Shown piece by piece: positions 41,228 through 41,331 of a DNA stretch of 41,331 nucleotides. Source of the DNA: an uncultured bacterium (lineage in GTDB: Bacteria; Bacteroidota; Bacteroidia; Bacteroidales; Rikenellaceae); contig CAJMNH010000016.1 in the NCBI GenBank assembly GCA_905214725.1, forward strand, positions 1 through 41,331, given 5' to 3'. Under the pieces are notes generated by a model that made no database searches, was not told the DNA's origin, and saw nothing but the letters and a program-made list of their open reading frames with translations. Position 1 is the stretch's first letter. Each line of letters starts with the position of its first letter. The translations under genes were made by a program, and so were the position numbers.

Positions 41228-41331
41228 TCAGTCGAGCCGAGTCCTGTATTCGTTGGGCGTACACCCGACCCTGTTCTTGAACAGACGGGTGAAATGTGCG
41301 GGGTATTTGAATCCCAGTCCGTAGGCCACCT
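41228..41331 (-). CDS. AraC-family transcriptional regulator, C-terminal end (partial)
   Basis: Only the last ~34 codons lie in the window: VAYGLGFKYPAHFTRLFKNR then GCTPNEYRTRLD and TGA (41230-41228). This is the second helix-turn-helix of the AraC/XylS DNA-binding domain (GF-x-Y-x-x-x-F-x-R-x-F-K ... G-x-T-P-x-x-Y-R). The rest is beyond the right edge, so its sensor domain is unknown. It is read in the same direction as manA, with a 38-bp gap. Confidence 0.9.
   Translation of the reverse strand, partial: VAYGLGFKYPAHFTRLFKNRVGCTPNEYRTRLD

Overview
The window looks like a piece of chromosome from a high-GC gut-type Bacteroidota, probably Bacteroidales; Alistipes (Rikenellaceae) is my best guess from GC level and gene style, but I cannot prove the genus. 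The evidence is the Bacteroidota 16S 5' end, many promoters of the class-specific form TTTG-N19..21-TAnnTTTG, SusC/SusD and DUF4249 outer-membrane systems, a FecI/FecR pair with an STN-domain SusC, and a B12 locus with a BtuG-like surface propeller. Most genes are ordinary chromosomal genes; I see no phage, plasmid or insertion sequence.

Layout. 1-600: 5' end of a 16S gene (minus) with three tandem promoters, two of them on a 63-bp duplication, and the terminator of an S8 protease. 614-8000: S8 protease lipoprotein (minus), lspA, an unknown lipoprotein whose promoter spacer holds a G9 run, and a TonB receptor/DUF4249 pair. 8047-9785: tRNA-Leu(CAG) and a MINPP/phytase-like phosphatase. 9804-23194 (all minus): a SusCD-type locus built around phosphodiesters. 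It has ECF sigma, FecR anti-sigma (with a C9 run in its coding sequence), STN-SusC, SusD, a FISUMP lipoprotein, two glycerophosphodiester phosphodiesterases (one fused to a GLUG-like domain) and a divergent glycerol-3-phosphate dehydrogenase.

23225-25380: dps with a strong promoter and an OxyR-like palindrome, then DUF2284 and a Dph6-like PP-loop ATPase (minus). 25552-32441 (minus): a cobalamin riboswitch followed by a short broken frame, btuG-like, a PKD-like lipoprotein, btuB and btuF. 32579-33938: xerC/D-type recombinase and hpf. 34135-37998: aromatic amino-acid genes under two complete ribosome-mediated attenuators, a Trp leader peptide (three consecutive Trp) before trpB2 and a Phe/Tyr-rich leader (7 Phe, 3 Tyr in 18 codons) before pheA and a DAHP synthase-chorismate mutase fusion. 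38050-39740: an HGSNAT-like membrane acyltransferase between two inverted arrays of a ~72-bp repeat. 39782-39938: a likely small transcript with its own promoter and terminator. 40203-41331: manA and the 3' end of an AraC-family regulator.

Most worth pursuing: the phosphodiester-utilisation locus, the two attenuators (with base-pairing regions 1 to 4 that can be read directly), the paired G9/C9 homopolymer runs as possible phase switches, and the orphan small transcript.
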